Below are positions 45,166 through 53,288 of a stretch of 64,000 nucleotides of DNA, piece after piece. A program made the translations under genes and the position numbers. The stretch is taken from positions 1 to 64,000 of the forward strand of contig JAIBCL010000028.1 of assembly GCA_019694165.1 (NCBI GenBank), given 5' to 3'. The notes under the pieces were generated by a model. The model saw nothing but the letters and a program-made list of their open reading frames with translations, had not been told where the DNA came from and searched no databases. Each line of letters opens with the position of its first letter. The stretch's first letter is position 1. The stretch is from Verrucomicrobiaceae bacterium (GTDB lineage: Bacteria > Verrucomicrobiota > Verrucomicrobiia > Verrucomicrobiales > Verrucomicrobiaceae).

Positions 45166-45318
45166 CAGGGCTTGCGCATGAATAGCTTCTGAGTGAATTC
45201 CCACGGATTCAGGACGACCACGGATTGGTCTTCTTCTGAACCCATCTGTGGAATCCTGAACCTTGCGGGCCAAATCATGGATTTGAGGCTTCCGCTTTCG
45301 GTTCATGCGCAAGCCCTG
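45166..45318. mobile_element. 153-bp MITE, copy B, at the stop codon of the NLR-like gene
   Basis: Left end CAGGGCTTGCGCATGAA (45166-45182) and right end (45302-45318) are perfectly complementary. Against copy A both ends carry a change at the same pair (A to G on the left, T to C on the right), so the inverted repeat stays perfect. The flanks GCTGCTTGG (45157-45165) and GCTACTTGT (45319-45327) match at 7 of 9 positions, a partly decayed target duplication. The right end stops one base short of the TAG of the NLR-like gene. Confidence 0.88.
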
Positions 45319-45319
45319 G

Positions 45320-48067
45320 CTACTTGTCGGCCAGGAGCGCATCGAGGTTGCCTTGCACCGTCTGCGTGTGCGGATGCTCCGGCCCGAAGCTGGCGGTGAA
45401 GATGTCCAAAGCGCGGCGCATCAGCGGCTCGGCCTCGGCGTGGCGGTTCGTGTCCTTGAGCAACTGCGCGAGGTTGTTGAGGCGGATGGCGACCTTGGGA
45501 TGCTCCTTGCCGAAGCTGGCCTCGTCGATGTCCAAAGCGCGGCGCATCAGCGGCTCGGCCTCGGCGAGGCGGTTCGTGGCCTGGAGCAACGCAGCGAGGT
45601 TGTTGAGGTCGCGGGCGACGTTGGGATGCTCCTTGCCGAAGCTGGCTTCGTCGATGTCCAAAGCACGGCGCATCAGCGGCTCGGCCTCGGCGTGGCGGTT
45701 CGTGGCCTGGAGCAACTGCGCGAGGTTGTTGAGGCGGATGGCGACCTCGGGATGTTCCTTGCCGAAGCTGGCTTCGTCGATGCCCAGGGCGCGGCGCATC
45801 AGCGGCTCGGCCTCGGCGTGGCGGTTCGTGGCCTGGAGCAACGCAGCGAGGTTGTTGAGGCTGGCGGCGACGTTGGGATGATCCTTGCCCAAGCTCTTCT
45901 CAAAGATGTCCACCACGCGGCGCATCAGCGGCTCGGCCTCGGCGTGGCGGTTCGTGTCCTGGAGCAACTGCGCGAGGTTGTTGAGGCGGATGGCGACCTT
46001 GGGATGCTCCTTGCCGAAGCTGGTTTCGTCGATGCCCAGGGCGCGGCGCATCAGCGGCTCGGCCTCGGCGTGGCGGTTCGTGACTCGCAGCAACTCCGCG
46101 AGGTTGTTGAGGTCGATGGCGACCTCGGGATGGTCCTTGCCGAAGCTGGCGTCGTCGAGGGCCAGGGAGCGACGGTACAGCGGCTCGGCCTGGGAGTGCA
46201 GGGCTTTGGTATATAACAACACGCCCAATTGAACTAACAACCAACTTAGGCGCTCAGGCGCGGGCTGGTCGGGGGCGTGGTCGCAGAGGGCCTGGGCGTG
46301 GGCTTGCAGCGGATTCCAGCGCGGCCAGGTGCGGACATCCTGGGGATCACCGGGGTCGCTCTCCTCAATGAGCCGGATGCCTTCGGCCAGGGCGGCGGCG
46401 TTTTCCTCGGGCGTGGCGCTGCGGCGGATGATCTGCTGCACGAGGCGGTGCATCTTGAACTGCGGCTGCCGCGCATCCCGCGTGAGCAGGCTGTAGCTCT
46501 CCGCCTGCGCCAGCGCGGCGAGGGCGGCGCGGTGGCGGGCTTTGACCTCCTCGCTCATCGCGGGGCGGGTCTCCAGCAGGAACTCGGGGATGGGCGCGGG
46601 GGCATGGTGCGCGAAGACGCGCAGCCAGCGGCGGGTGTCCGGCGCGAGCTGGTCGAAGCTGCTCTTCCAGGTGATCAGCACGGGCCGGGGGCCGAGTTCC
46701 TCGGGGCCGTGGTAGTGGATGATGTTCTCCCGGAACCAGCCGAGGAGGCCGTCTGCCTGCTCCCGGTAATGCGCGAGGGCGTCCTCGAAGGTGAGGCGCT
46801 GCTCATTGATGTAGCCGGCGGCCTGATGGATGGCGAGGGGCAGGCCCTCGAGGATTTCATTGGCCAGGCGGTGCGCGGCGGCGGTGTCCGCGGCGTGGTC
46901 GCCGCGGCGGTGACGAGCGAGTGCGCGCAGCAATTCCGCAGCGGCGTCCGGGCTGAGGACTTCGAGGTCCAGGGGCGTGACATGGTCCGCCCAGGAATGC
47001 AGGCGGCTGGTGATGAGGACATGGCCGCGCGTGAGGTGACCCAGCAGCCCGGTGAGCGCGGCCACGCTGGCCTCGTCATCGACATTATCGACGATGAGCA
47101 GCCAGCCCGCGTGCGCGGCCAGCCACTCGACGGCGGCGGCCACGCGGCCGGGGTCATCCGGCGGGAGCGGCCCCTCGCGGTCCAGATGCAGGACTCCGCA
47201 CAGCGCGGCGAGGGAGGAGAGCAGGCGCTCCGGGCTGTCGCCACTGACGAAGAGCAGGGCGGTGTAGTCACCGGCATATTTTTGCGCGTAGGCGACGGCG
47301 GTGTGGGTCTTGCCGATGCCGCCGAGGCCGTTGATGGCGATCCTGGACTGCGGATCGGTGACGGCGGACTGCTGGGTGATGGCGGTGGCGTGGCCGCCGC
47401 CGAGCAGGGAGGCGTGGACCTTTTCCAGGAAGTCATCGCGCCCGAGGAAGAGGCGGCCGACGTAGCCGCCGGGGAGGTTTTGCGGACGGAGCACCTCGGG
47501 GAGCGGGGCGGCGGGCTGGGTCTGGCGGTAGTGCCAGAGGAGGGCGGCCCAGACTTTGTCCTTCAAATCGGCGGCGTCGGTGAAGCTGTCCGTGTACCGC
47601 CGCGCGTCGATGAGCCGGTCCAGGTGCTGGCGCTGCGGATGCGCGGGGTCGGCGTGGGTGGCATCGCCAAAAACAAAAACGGCGAGGCCGAGATGCAGGG
47701 CGATGAAGACCTCCCACTGCGTGTAGGTGAGCCCGGAGCAATCCCCGAGCTGCGCGCGCAGCCCGGGCATGTTTTTCAGGAAGCCGCCCTCGCGCTCCGC
47801 AACGGCGAGGTACTCCCGCACCGCGGCGGAATCAGCGACGGAACCCGGCTGCCTGCCGATGAGATGGATGAGAATGCCGCAAGGGGCGATGAGCTGGGCG
47901 AGCTTCAGGACCGTGTCCGCCTGCGATTGGGGGAAGTCCGCCTGATGGATGACATGGAGCTGGCCGCGCCGGAGTGCATCACTGAAACCGATGCGAACCT
48001 CGGCGAAGTCGGCGGTGGCGCCGGAGAGAAAGATGCGGTACGGATCGGCTGGGCGGGCAGGGTTCAT
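45320..48067 (-). CDS. Bacterial NLR-like STAND protein: DUF4062/TIR-like N-terminus, NB-ARC, TPR array
   Basis: 915 aa. Residues about 8-135 form an alpha/beta domain beginning YRIFLSGATADFAEVRIGF, resembling DUF4062/TIR-like modules. The NB-ARC ATPase follows with all landmarks: P-loop GLGGIGKT (247-254), Walker B LLIVDNVDD (323-331), ITSR (352-355), GLPLAI (408-413) and MHRLVQ (539-544), comparable to the plant MHD motif. From about 600 to the end are seven TPRs of exactly 42 residues (LNNLA.LL..TNRHAEAEPLMRRAL.I...SFGKEHP.VA), of the kinesin-light-chain type. STAND proteins of this plan act as ligand-triggered switches, several of them in anti-phage defence. It has no operon partner; a MITE abuts its 3' end and an inverted repeat lies upstream. 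Confidence 0.88.
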   Translation of the reverse strand: MNPARPADPYRIFLSGATADFAEVRIGFSDALRRGQLHVIHQADFPQSQADTVLKLAQLIAPCGILIHLIGRQPGSVADSAAVREYLAVAEREGGFLKNMPGLRAQLGDCSGLTYTQWEVFIALHLGLAVFVFGDATHADPAHPQRQHLDRLIDARRYTDSFTDAADLKDKVWAALLWHYRQTQPAAPLPEVLRPQNLPGGYVGRLFLGRDDFLEKVHASLLGGGHATAITQQSAVTDPQSRIAINGLGGIGKTHTAVAYAQKYAGDYTALLFVSGDSPERLLSSLAALCGVLHLDREGPLPPDDPGRVAAAVEWLAAHAGWLLIVDNVDDEASVAALTGLLGHLTRGHVLITSRLHSWADHVTPLDLEVLSPDAAAELLRALARHRRGDHAADTAAAHRLANEILEGLPLAIHQAAGYINEQRLTFEDALAHYREQADGLLGWFRENIIHYHGPEELGPRPVLITWKSSFDQLAPDTRRWLRVFAHHAPAPIPEFLLETRPAMSEEVKARHRAALAALAQAESYSLLTRDARQPQFKMHRLVQQIIRRSATPEENAAALAEGIRLIEESDPGDPQDVRTWPRWNPLQAHAQALCDHAPDQPAPERLSWLLVQLGVLLYTKALHSQAEPLYRRSLALDDASFGKDHPEVAIDLNNLAELLRVTNRHAEAEPLMRRALGIDETSFGKEHPKVAIRLNNLAQLLQDTNRHAEAEPLMRRVVDIFEKSLGKDHPNVAASLNNLAALLQATNRHAEAEPLMRRALGIDEASFGKEHPEVAIRLNNLAQLLQATNRHAEAEPLMRRALDIDEASFGKEHPNVARDLNNLAALLQATNRLAEAEPLMRRALDIDEASFGKEHPKVAIRLNNLAQLLKDTNRHAEAEPLMRRALDIFTASFGPEHPHTQTVQGNLDALLADK
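45421..46180. repeat. 126-bp direct repeats within the NLR-like gene
   Basis: The segment TCAGCGGCTCGGCCTCGGCG recurs, nearly unchanged, at 45421, 45547, 45673, 45799, 45925 and 46051, a spacing of exactly 126 bp, i.e. one 42-residue TPR. The high identity at DNA level suggests recent duplication or gene conversion, so the repeat number may vary between strains. Confidence 0.9.
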
Positions 48068-48184
48068 GGGAGAGGCGAAGATGGAGACGGAACCGGAGGC
48101 CCGGGCTTTTCACCGCGCGCCGCGAAATCGAGGAACACTGGAAGGCAGCGTGCGTGGAGTGCGGACCAAGTGGCAAACTTCCGT

Positions 48185-48248
48185 CCTCGTCCTCCTGCTC
48201 TTGCTCGAAACTGGACGCCCGGATTCGAGGACGAGCAGGAGGACGAGG
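48185..48248. repeat. 25-bp imperfect inverted repeat upstream of the NLR-like gene
   Basis: Arms at 48185-48209 and 48224-48248 match with 2 mismatches in 25, separated by a 14-nt loop. The arms are built of CCTCGTCCTCCTGCTC-like sequence. It lies between the royal-jelly-type gene (ending at 48315) and the NLR-like start (48067), so it may terminate the first or regulate the second; it may also be a dispersed palindrome. Confidence 0.7.
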
Positions 48249-48314
48249 GCGATTCTGTCGGGGCGCTCCGATGCCGCGGAGTCGGGCTGCCGGATCACGT
48301 TGTTGAAAACGCGC

Positions 48315-49487
48315 TCAATCTCCGGCGCGGCCGGGGGCGAGGGCTTTCATGCGGTAGAGGCTGTGGAGGGAGCTGCCGGTGCCACCGGTGGAGACGGTGC
48401 CGGCGGATGACGGGCCGGGGGCTGCATTTGGCACGTACTGCGAGCGGGAGAAAAAGTAGAGCTTGCCGTCGGTGCCGAAGCACAACCCGTCCGGCGCGAT
48501 GAGGCGCGGATCGGACGCCAGCACGCGGTAAGTGCGCTTCGCATCGTTGTCGATGACACCGATGGCACGGCCTTCGATGTCGCCGACATAGACGTTGCCC
48601 TTGTTGTCGAGGGTGATGGAGGTGGCGGGCGGCTTGGTGGCGTAGGTCTGCACTTCCTGCGCAAGTTTTTCGGGCTTGAGGTCCGCGGAGCGCAGGTGCT
48701 CGGTCTTGATCCGGTAGAGCTTGTCCGAGCGCAGCGGCGCGTAGTAGAGCCACTCGCCCTTGCGGTCCAGGGCGATGGCATCGACTCCCGCATGGGGCAC
48801 CGTCAGTGCGCCGTCGATGCGCCGTGCCTCGGCGCCGCCGCGGGTGGCGCCGGGTTTGACGGAGGGATCGGGAATGACGGACGCGTGCCCCTGGAGCACC
48901 CGCCGTGAGAGGCCGGTGGTACGGTCCAGCACGATGAGCGCAGCGTCTGCGCCATTGGCGGGGTCACTGAGGTAAACAAATGGCAGGTTGGGGTCCGCCA
49001 CGAGGTCCACGAGATATGAACCCGGCAGCACCGCCGGCTGGCCGAAGTAGTGAAGATGCTGCAGCCGGTTCTTCTCATAGTTCCAGGCGATCAACTTTGG
49101 CGTGAACTCGCTGCGCCGGCCATTGTCGAGCATCCAGATCAGGCCGTCCGCACCGAGCTGCAAACCCTCGACGGCATCGAGCTGGAACGGGGCGTCCGGC
49201 GCGGCATCACTGATCTTTTCCGTTGGGAAGGGCTCCACCTTGCCGGACTTCGAGACCTTTACGACGCGTGCCCGGGGCTTCTCCGTCTGGCTCACGCTGA
49301 GAATCCAGCTTCCGTCCGACGCGACGGTGATGCCGGACGGTGCGAGCGAGAACTGAAGGACGACCTCGATGTCGTCGCTTTTGAACGCTCCCTCCGGACC
49401 GGCGGGCAAGACAGCGGCACACGAGAAAAAGGCGGCGGCGATGAAGGCCGCTCGCGCTCGCATTCGGGCCGTCGGGACGAAACTCAT
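48315..49487 (-). CDS. Exported major royal jelly/yellow-type beta-propeller protein
   Basis: 390 aa. A signal peptide ends near LPAG. The MRJP/yellow family is recognisable by LIWMLDNGRRSEFTPKLIAWN, LPGSYLVDLVADP, FVYLSDPANGADAALIVLD and GVDAIALDRKGEWLYYAPLRSDKLYRI, followed by SITLDNKGNVYVGDIEG. Bacterial members are exported propellers of unknown substrate; a lactonase- or dopachrome-type activity has been proposed for relatives. It is a single gene. It could be co-transcribed with the secretion genes upstream of it, because the gap to the pseudopilin stop is only 46 nt. Confidence 0.85.
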   Translation of the reverse strand: MSFVPTARMRARAAFIAAAFFSCAAVLPAGPEGAFKSDDIEVVLQFSLAPSGITVASDGSWILSVSQTEKPRARVVKVSKSGKVEPFPTEKISDAAPDAPFQLDAVEGLQLGADGLIWMLDNGRRSEFTPKLIAWNYEKNRLQHLHYFGQPAVLPGSYLVDLVADPNLPFVYLSDPANGADAALIVLDRTTGLSRRVLQGHASVIPDPSVKPGATRGGAEARRIDGALTVPHAGVDAIALDRKGEWLYYAPLRSDKLYRIKTEHLRSADLKPEKLAQEVQTYATKPPATSITLDNKGNVYVGDIEGRAIGVIDNDAKRTYRVLASDPRLIAPDGLCFGTDGKLYFFSRSQYVPNAAPGPSSAGTVSTGGTGSSLHSLYRMKALAPGRAGD

Positions 49488-49533
49488 GGTCCGGGAGGAG
49501 AACCCCGTGCAGCCCTGTGCATTGCAGCCCTGG

Positions 49534-50145
49534 CTAGAAATTCTTGATCCACTTCGCCGACACCTTGGGTGTGAGCTTCGAAGTCTTGTCGGTGGATTTG
49601 GTGTTCATGTCATCCTCCCCGTAGGACCACAGGTCGTAGCTGGGATTCACGGCATTCATGGTCCCGCCCTTGGTGTACTGAAAGGGGTGGCCGAAGGCGT
49701 CGAGCAGCATGTAAACGTTCGAATTGCCACGCGTGTAGAACTCCTTGGGCATTTCGGACAGCATCATTTTCTCACCTTCGGTCCACTTGTTGTCGGAGGA
49801 AGATCCTCCGCCGCCAGCCAGCCGGAGTTTGTCCGTGCCGTCCCCGCTGAGGGCCTGGTAGAGCATCATGGCACCGCCTGTTTCATAGGTCTTGGTGCCG
49901 AACTTTTCGGTCACCCCGTCACTCGCCGGCGTCGGATACTCGCCGTACTCGGAGTGGTAGTTCTCCAGGCCGGAAATGATGCCGCGGTGCATCGCCGTGG
50001 TGCGGTTTCTCATGGCTGACCGCTGGGCGTAGGAGAAGGCGCCCATGGTCATGGAGGCCAGCAGGGCGATGATCGAAATGACCACCAGCACCTCCATGAG
50101 GCTGAAGGCCGCCGCGCGCCGCTTTGGAGTGGTGAAGATTTTCAT
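49534..50145 (-). CDS. Type II secretion/type IV pilus pseudopilin
   Basis: 203 aa. The prepilin N-terminal motif is KRRAAAFSLMEVLVVISIIALLASM, quoted here in two parts: a basic leader, then FSLMEVLVVISIIALL. The residue before the cleavage point is Ala where most pseudopilins have Gly; the conserved Glu5 is present. The C-terminal globular part has YGEYPTPASDGV and AFGHPFQYTKGG, like the GspG family. It lies downstream of pilC and the two pilB-like genes and is presumably assembled by them. Confidence 0.88.
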   Translation of the reverse strand: MKIFTTPKRRAAAFSLMEVLVVISIIALLASMTMGAFSYAQRSAMRNRTTAMHRGIISGLENYHSEYGEYPTPASDGVTEKFGTKTYETGGAMMLYQALSGDGTDKLRLAGGGGSSSDNKWTEGEKMMLSEMPKEFYTRGNSNVYMLLDAFGHPFQYTKGGTMNAVNPSYDLWSYGEDDMNTKSTDKTSKLTPKVSAKWIKNF

Positions 50146-50171
50146 GTCGGATGATCTGGATGATTTTAAGG

Positions 50172-51464
50172 CTAGCCTCCGGTGCCGCCGCCGCTCATTT
50201 CCTGGATGACCTTGATGAGAGGGAGGAAGAGCGCGAGCACGATGACGCCGACGACGACGGCGAGAAGCACGATCATCAGCGGCTCAAGCATCGAAGTGAG
50301 GGCGGACACGGAGTTGTCCACTTCGTCCTCGTAAACATCGGCGACTTTCAAAAGCATCTCCGGGAGCTGGCCGGTCTCCTCTCCCACGTCCACCATGGAG
50401 ATCACCATCGGCGGGAAGACGCCGCTGGATTCAAGCGGACCGACCATTGATTCACCTTCCTTCACGGCGTCGTGGATTTTGTTGATGGCATCGGAGACGA
50501 CGACGTTGCCGGCGGTCTCGCGGGTGATGTTGAGGGCCTGGAGGATGGGCACGCCGGAGGTGACCAAGGTGCCGAGCGTGCGGGTGAAGCGGGAGATGGC
50601 CGTCTTGCGCTGGACGTCGCCGAAAAGGGGCATCTTGAGCTTCATCTGGTCGATGATCACGCGGCCCTTCTTCGTGCTGGAGAACACTTTCCAGACGATG
50701 AAGACGACGGCCACGCCGATGACCAGTTGCCAGATGTTCGTGCCGATCCAGCGGCTGAAGCCGATGACCCACTTGGTGATCTCCGGCAGCTTGTCGCGGC
50801 TGCCGAGCATGTCGTCGAAGATTTTCTCGAACTTCGGCACGATGACGAGCATGAGGAAGATCATGATCGCCACGGCGATGAACATGACGATGATGGGATA
50901 CACCATCGCGGCCACGACCTTGTTCTTGAGCTTCTGCGCCTTCTCCTGGTACTCGGCCAGACGGTTGAGCACGATCTCGAGCACGCCGCCGAGTTCTCCC
51001 GCCTTCACCATGTTGACGTAGAGCTTGTTGAAGATGCGCGGATACTGCTGGAGGCTCTCGGAGAAGGTGCTGCCGGTCTGCACGGAGTCCGCCAAAGTGG
51101 AAATGGTGCGCTTCATCACCGGCAGCGGTTCCTGGCGCGAGAGCACCGTCAGTCCGCGGAGCAGAGGCAGCCCTGAATCGATGAGGGTGGCGAGCTGCCG
51201 GGTGAAGATCATCAGCGTCTTGCTTTTCACCTTCGCCGCACCGGAGGCCTTTGAGCCGGCGGACCCCTTCGCCGCCTTTGTCGAGGAAGTGCGCGCGCGA
51301 CGCTTGATGGCGCTGACGTCACCCTTGCCCTCTTGAACGACCGTCGTGGGGTAGAGCTGCTGCTGGCGGAGGGAGGAGATGGCTTCGCTCTCGGTGGCTG
51401 CGTCGATGACGCCGGCGGATTCCTGGCCGTTCTGGTCGAGGGCGATGTAGTGAAAGGTGGGCAT
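50172..51464 (-). CDS. Type II secretion/type IV pilus inner-membrane platform protein (GspF/PilC)
   Basis: 430 aa. Starts MPTFHYIALDQNGQ, the usual GspF/PilC opening. Two GspF domains are seen: FTRQLATLIDSGLPLLRGL...GELGGVLEIVLNRLAEYQEK and FTRTLGTLVTSGVPILQALNITRE...VGEETGQLPEMLLKVADVYEDEVD. About three transmembrane helices are visible, the last near the C-terminus (MIVLLAVVVGVIVLALFLPL). It couples the cytoplasmic ATPase to pseudopilin assembly. It lies 26 nt upstream of the pseudopilin gene on the same strand. Confidence 0.94.
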   Translation of the reverse strand: MPTFHYIALDQNGQESAGVIDAATESEAISSLRQQQLYPTTVVQEGKGDVSAIKRRARTSSTKAAKGSAGSKASGAAKVKSKTLMIFTRQLATLIDSGLPLLRGLTVLSRQEPLPVMKRTISTLADSVQTGSTFSESLQQYPRIFNKLYVNMVKAGELGGVLEIVLNRLAEYQEKAQKLKNKVVAAMVYPIIVMFIAVAIMIFLMLVIVPKFEKIFDDMLGSRDKLPEITKWVIGFSRWIGTNIWQLVIGVAVVFIVWKVFSSTKKGRVIIDQMKLKMPLFGDVQRKTAISRFTRTLGTLVTSGVPILQALNITRETAGNVVVSDAINKIHDAVKEGESMVGPLESSGVFPPMVISMVDVGEETGQLPEMLLKVADVYEDEVDNSVSALTSMLEPLMIVLLAVVVGVIVLALFLPLIKVIQEMSGGGTGG

Positions 51465-51578
51465 AGGGCGCGGTTCAGTGATTCGGGGATGGAATTACAA
51501 ATTCAGGTTAGCGGAAACCGGGGCGGAATGTCCATCTCAAAAAACGGAGCGCCACTCCACCCGGCCAGCCAGGGAACG

Positions 51579-53249
51579 TCAAGTGTATTTCAAGACTTCC
51601 TCGATGGTCGTCTCGCCATCGTAAATGTTGCGCAGGCCGTCTTCGCGCAGCGTGGTCATGCCCAGCTCGATGGCCTTTTGCTTGAGCACGAGCGTCGGCG
51701 CCTTTGAGGTGATCAGATCGCGCAACGGATCGGTCACATCGAGCAGTTCGTAGATGCCCTTGCGGCCCTTGTAGCCGGTGTTCGTGCAGGTGGAGCAGCC
51801 GGCGCCGGTGTAAAACTGCTTTCCGCCCGTGTCTCCCTGCGAGAGGCCGAGCTGGTTGAGGATGTGCACGCTCGGGTCGTATGCTGTCTTGCAGCTCTTG
51901 CAAATGGTGCGCAACAGGCGCTGCGCCAGCACGCCCTCGAGCGTGGCGGCCACCATGAACGGCTCCACGCCCATGTCCACGAGACGGGTCACGGCGCCGG
52001 CCGAGTCGTTCGTGTGCAGCGTGCTGAGCACAAGGTGCCCGGTGAGCGATGCCTGGATGGCGATCTGCGCCGTCTCGAGGTCGCGCATCTCACCGACCAT
52101 GATGCGGTCCGGATCCTGGCGCAGGAAGGCGCGCAGCGCTTTGGCGAAGGTGAGGCCGATGCTCTCGTTCATCGGCACCTGCATGATGCCTTCAAGCTCG
52201 TACTCCACCGGATCTTCGGCGGTGAGGAGCTTGCAGTCGATGGTGTTGATGTTCCGCAGCGCGGCGTAGAGCGTGGTGGTCTTGCCCGCGCCGGTCGGGC
52301 CGGTCACGATGAAGATGCCGTTGGGCTTGTGGATCGTCTCGATGATGTAGTCGTAGAGAAAGGGCGGCATCCCGAGCTGCTCGAGATTCAGATTCACCGA
52401 CGAGCGGTCCAGCACGCGGAGCACCACGCTCTCACCATGCTGCGTGGGGAGCGAGGATACGCGCATGTCCACCGGCTTGCCGCCGACCGAGGTCATGATG
52501 CGGCCGTCCTGGGGAACGCGCCGTTCGGCGATGTTCATGTTTGCCATCACCTTGATGCGGGAGATGACAGGATTGGCCAGGTGCACCGGCGGCGGCGCCA
52601 TTTCATAGAGCGCGCCGTCCACGCGGTAGCGGATCTTGAACTCGCGCTCGAACGGCTCGAAGTGGATGTCCGATGCGCGCTCCTTGATGGCCTGCTGCAT
52701 CACCAGATCGACGAACTTCACGATGGGCGCGGAATTCGCCTCCTTCTCCAGCGCCTTCGCATCGAGCGCACCGCCGGCCATGCCCATCTGGCCGAAAATC
52801 TCCTCAATGCTCGGCGTGCCGGTGCCGTAGTGTTTGTCGATGAGGTCCTGCACCTGGCTGCGTCGGGCCACCACCGGCACCACATCGCGGCCGAGCGCGA
52901 AGCGCAGATCTTCGAGCAACTGCGGATTGAGCGGGTCGGTGAAGGCCACATGGATGCTGGAGGAGTCCATCGTGACCGGCAATGCACCGTAGAGCCGCGC
53001 CATGCCGGCCGGGATCAACTGTAGAATCTCAGGCTGCGGTGTGAAATCGGAGAGGTCGAAGTGCTCCGCGCCCAGTTCGTCCGCCACCGCGGCCCAGAAG
53101 TCGTCTTCCGTGGTGTAGATGCCGTAGTCCGTGAGCACGCTCAGGATGTCCTTGCCGCTGCGGGTCGCGTCCTGCGCGATGTCGTAGCCCTGGCCCTCAT
53201 CGATCACGCCGCGGCTCACGAGCATGTCCACCACATTTTGAGCTGTCAT
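51579..53249 (-). CDS. Secretion/pilus assembly ATPase, GspE/PilB family (first paralogue)
   Basis: 556 aa. The N-terminal MshEN-type domain (about 10-150) is followed by the ATPase core with Walker A GPTGAGKTT (317-325), an Asp box, Walker B LRQDPDRIMVGEMRD and a His box. A tetracysteine zinc motif (Cys450, 453, 485, 488) is present, as usual for GspE/PilB. It drives pseudopilin assembly with the PilC/GspF protein. A second, clearly different paralogue lies 40 nt upstream on the same strand. Confidence 0.95.
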   Translation of the reverse strand: MTAQNVVDMLVSRGVIDEGQGYDIAQDATRSGKDILSVLTDYGIYTTEDDFWAAVADELGAEHFDLSDFTPQPEILQLIPAGMARLYGALPVTMDSSSIHVAFTDPLNPQLLEDLRFALGRDVVPVVARRSQVQDLIDKHYGTGTPSIEEIFGQMGMAGGALDAKALEKEANSAPIVKFVDLVMQQAIKERASDIHFEPFEREFKIRYRVDGALYEMAPPPVHLANPVISRIKVMANMNIAERRVPQDGRIMTSVGGKPVDMRVSSLPTQHGESVVLRVLDRSSVNLNLEQLGMPPFLYDYIIETIHKPNGIFIVTGPTGAGKTTTLYAALRNINTIDCKLLTAEDPVEYELEGIMQVPMNESIGLTFAKALRAFLRQDPDRIMVGEMRDLETAQIAIQASLTGHLVLSTLHTNDSAGAVTRLVDMGVEPFMVAATLEGVLAQRLLRTICKSCKTAYDPSVHILNQLGLSQGDTGGKQFYTGAGCSTCTNTGYKGRKGIYELLDVTDPLRDLITSKAPTLVLKQKAIELGMTTLREDGLRNIYDGETTIEEVLKYT

Positions 53250-53288
53250 ATCAAGTCAGTTCTCGGTTGTTGGTTCGCGGTTTGTCGA

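Noticed and set aside
44504..45342. Several 150-166-aa frames in the repeat island
   Set aside because: Their translations include LTPALSQWERE-like text produced by well-known extragenic repeats, and the frames run through palindromes and the MITE.
45421..46180. CRISPR-like regular spacing of repeats
   Set aside because: The 126-bp units are contiguous, in frame and encode TPRs; there are no unique spacers.
46277..48502. 741-aa frame antisense to the NLR-like gene
   Set aside because: Shadow of a gene whose NB-ARC and TPR motifs are unmistakable.
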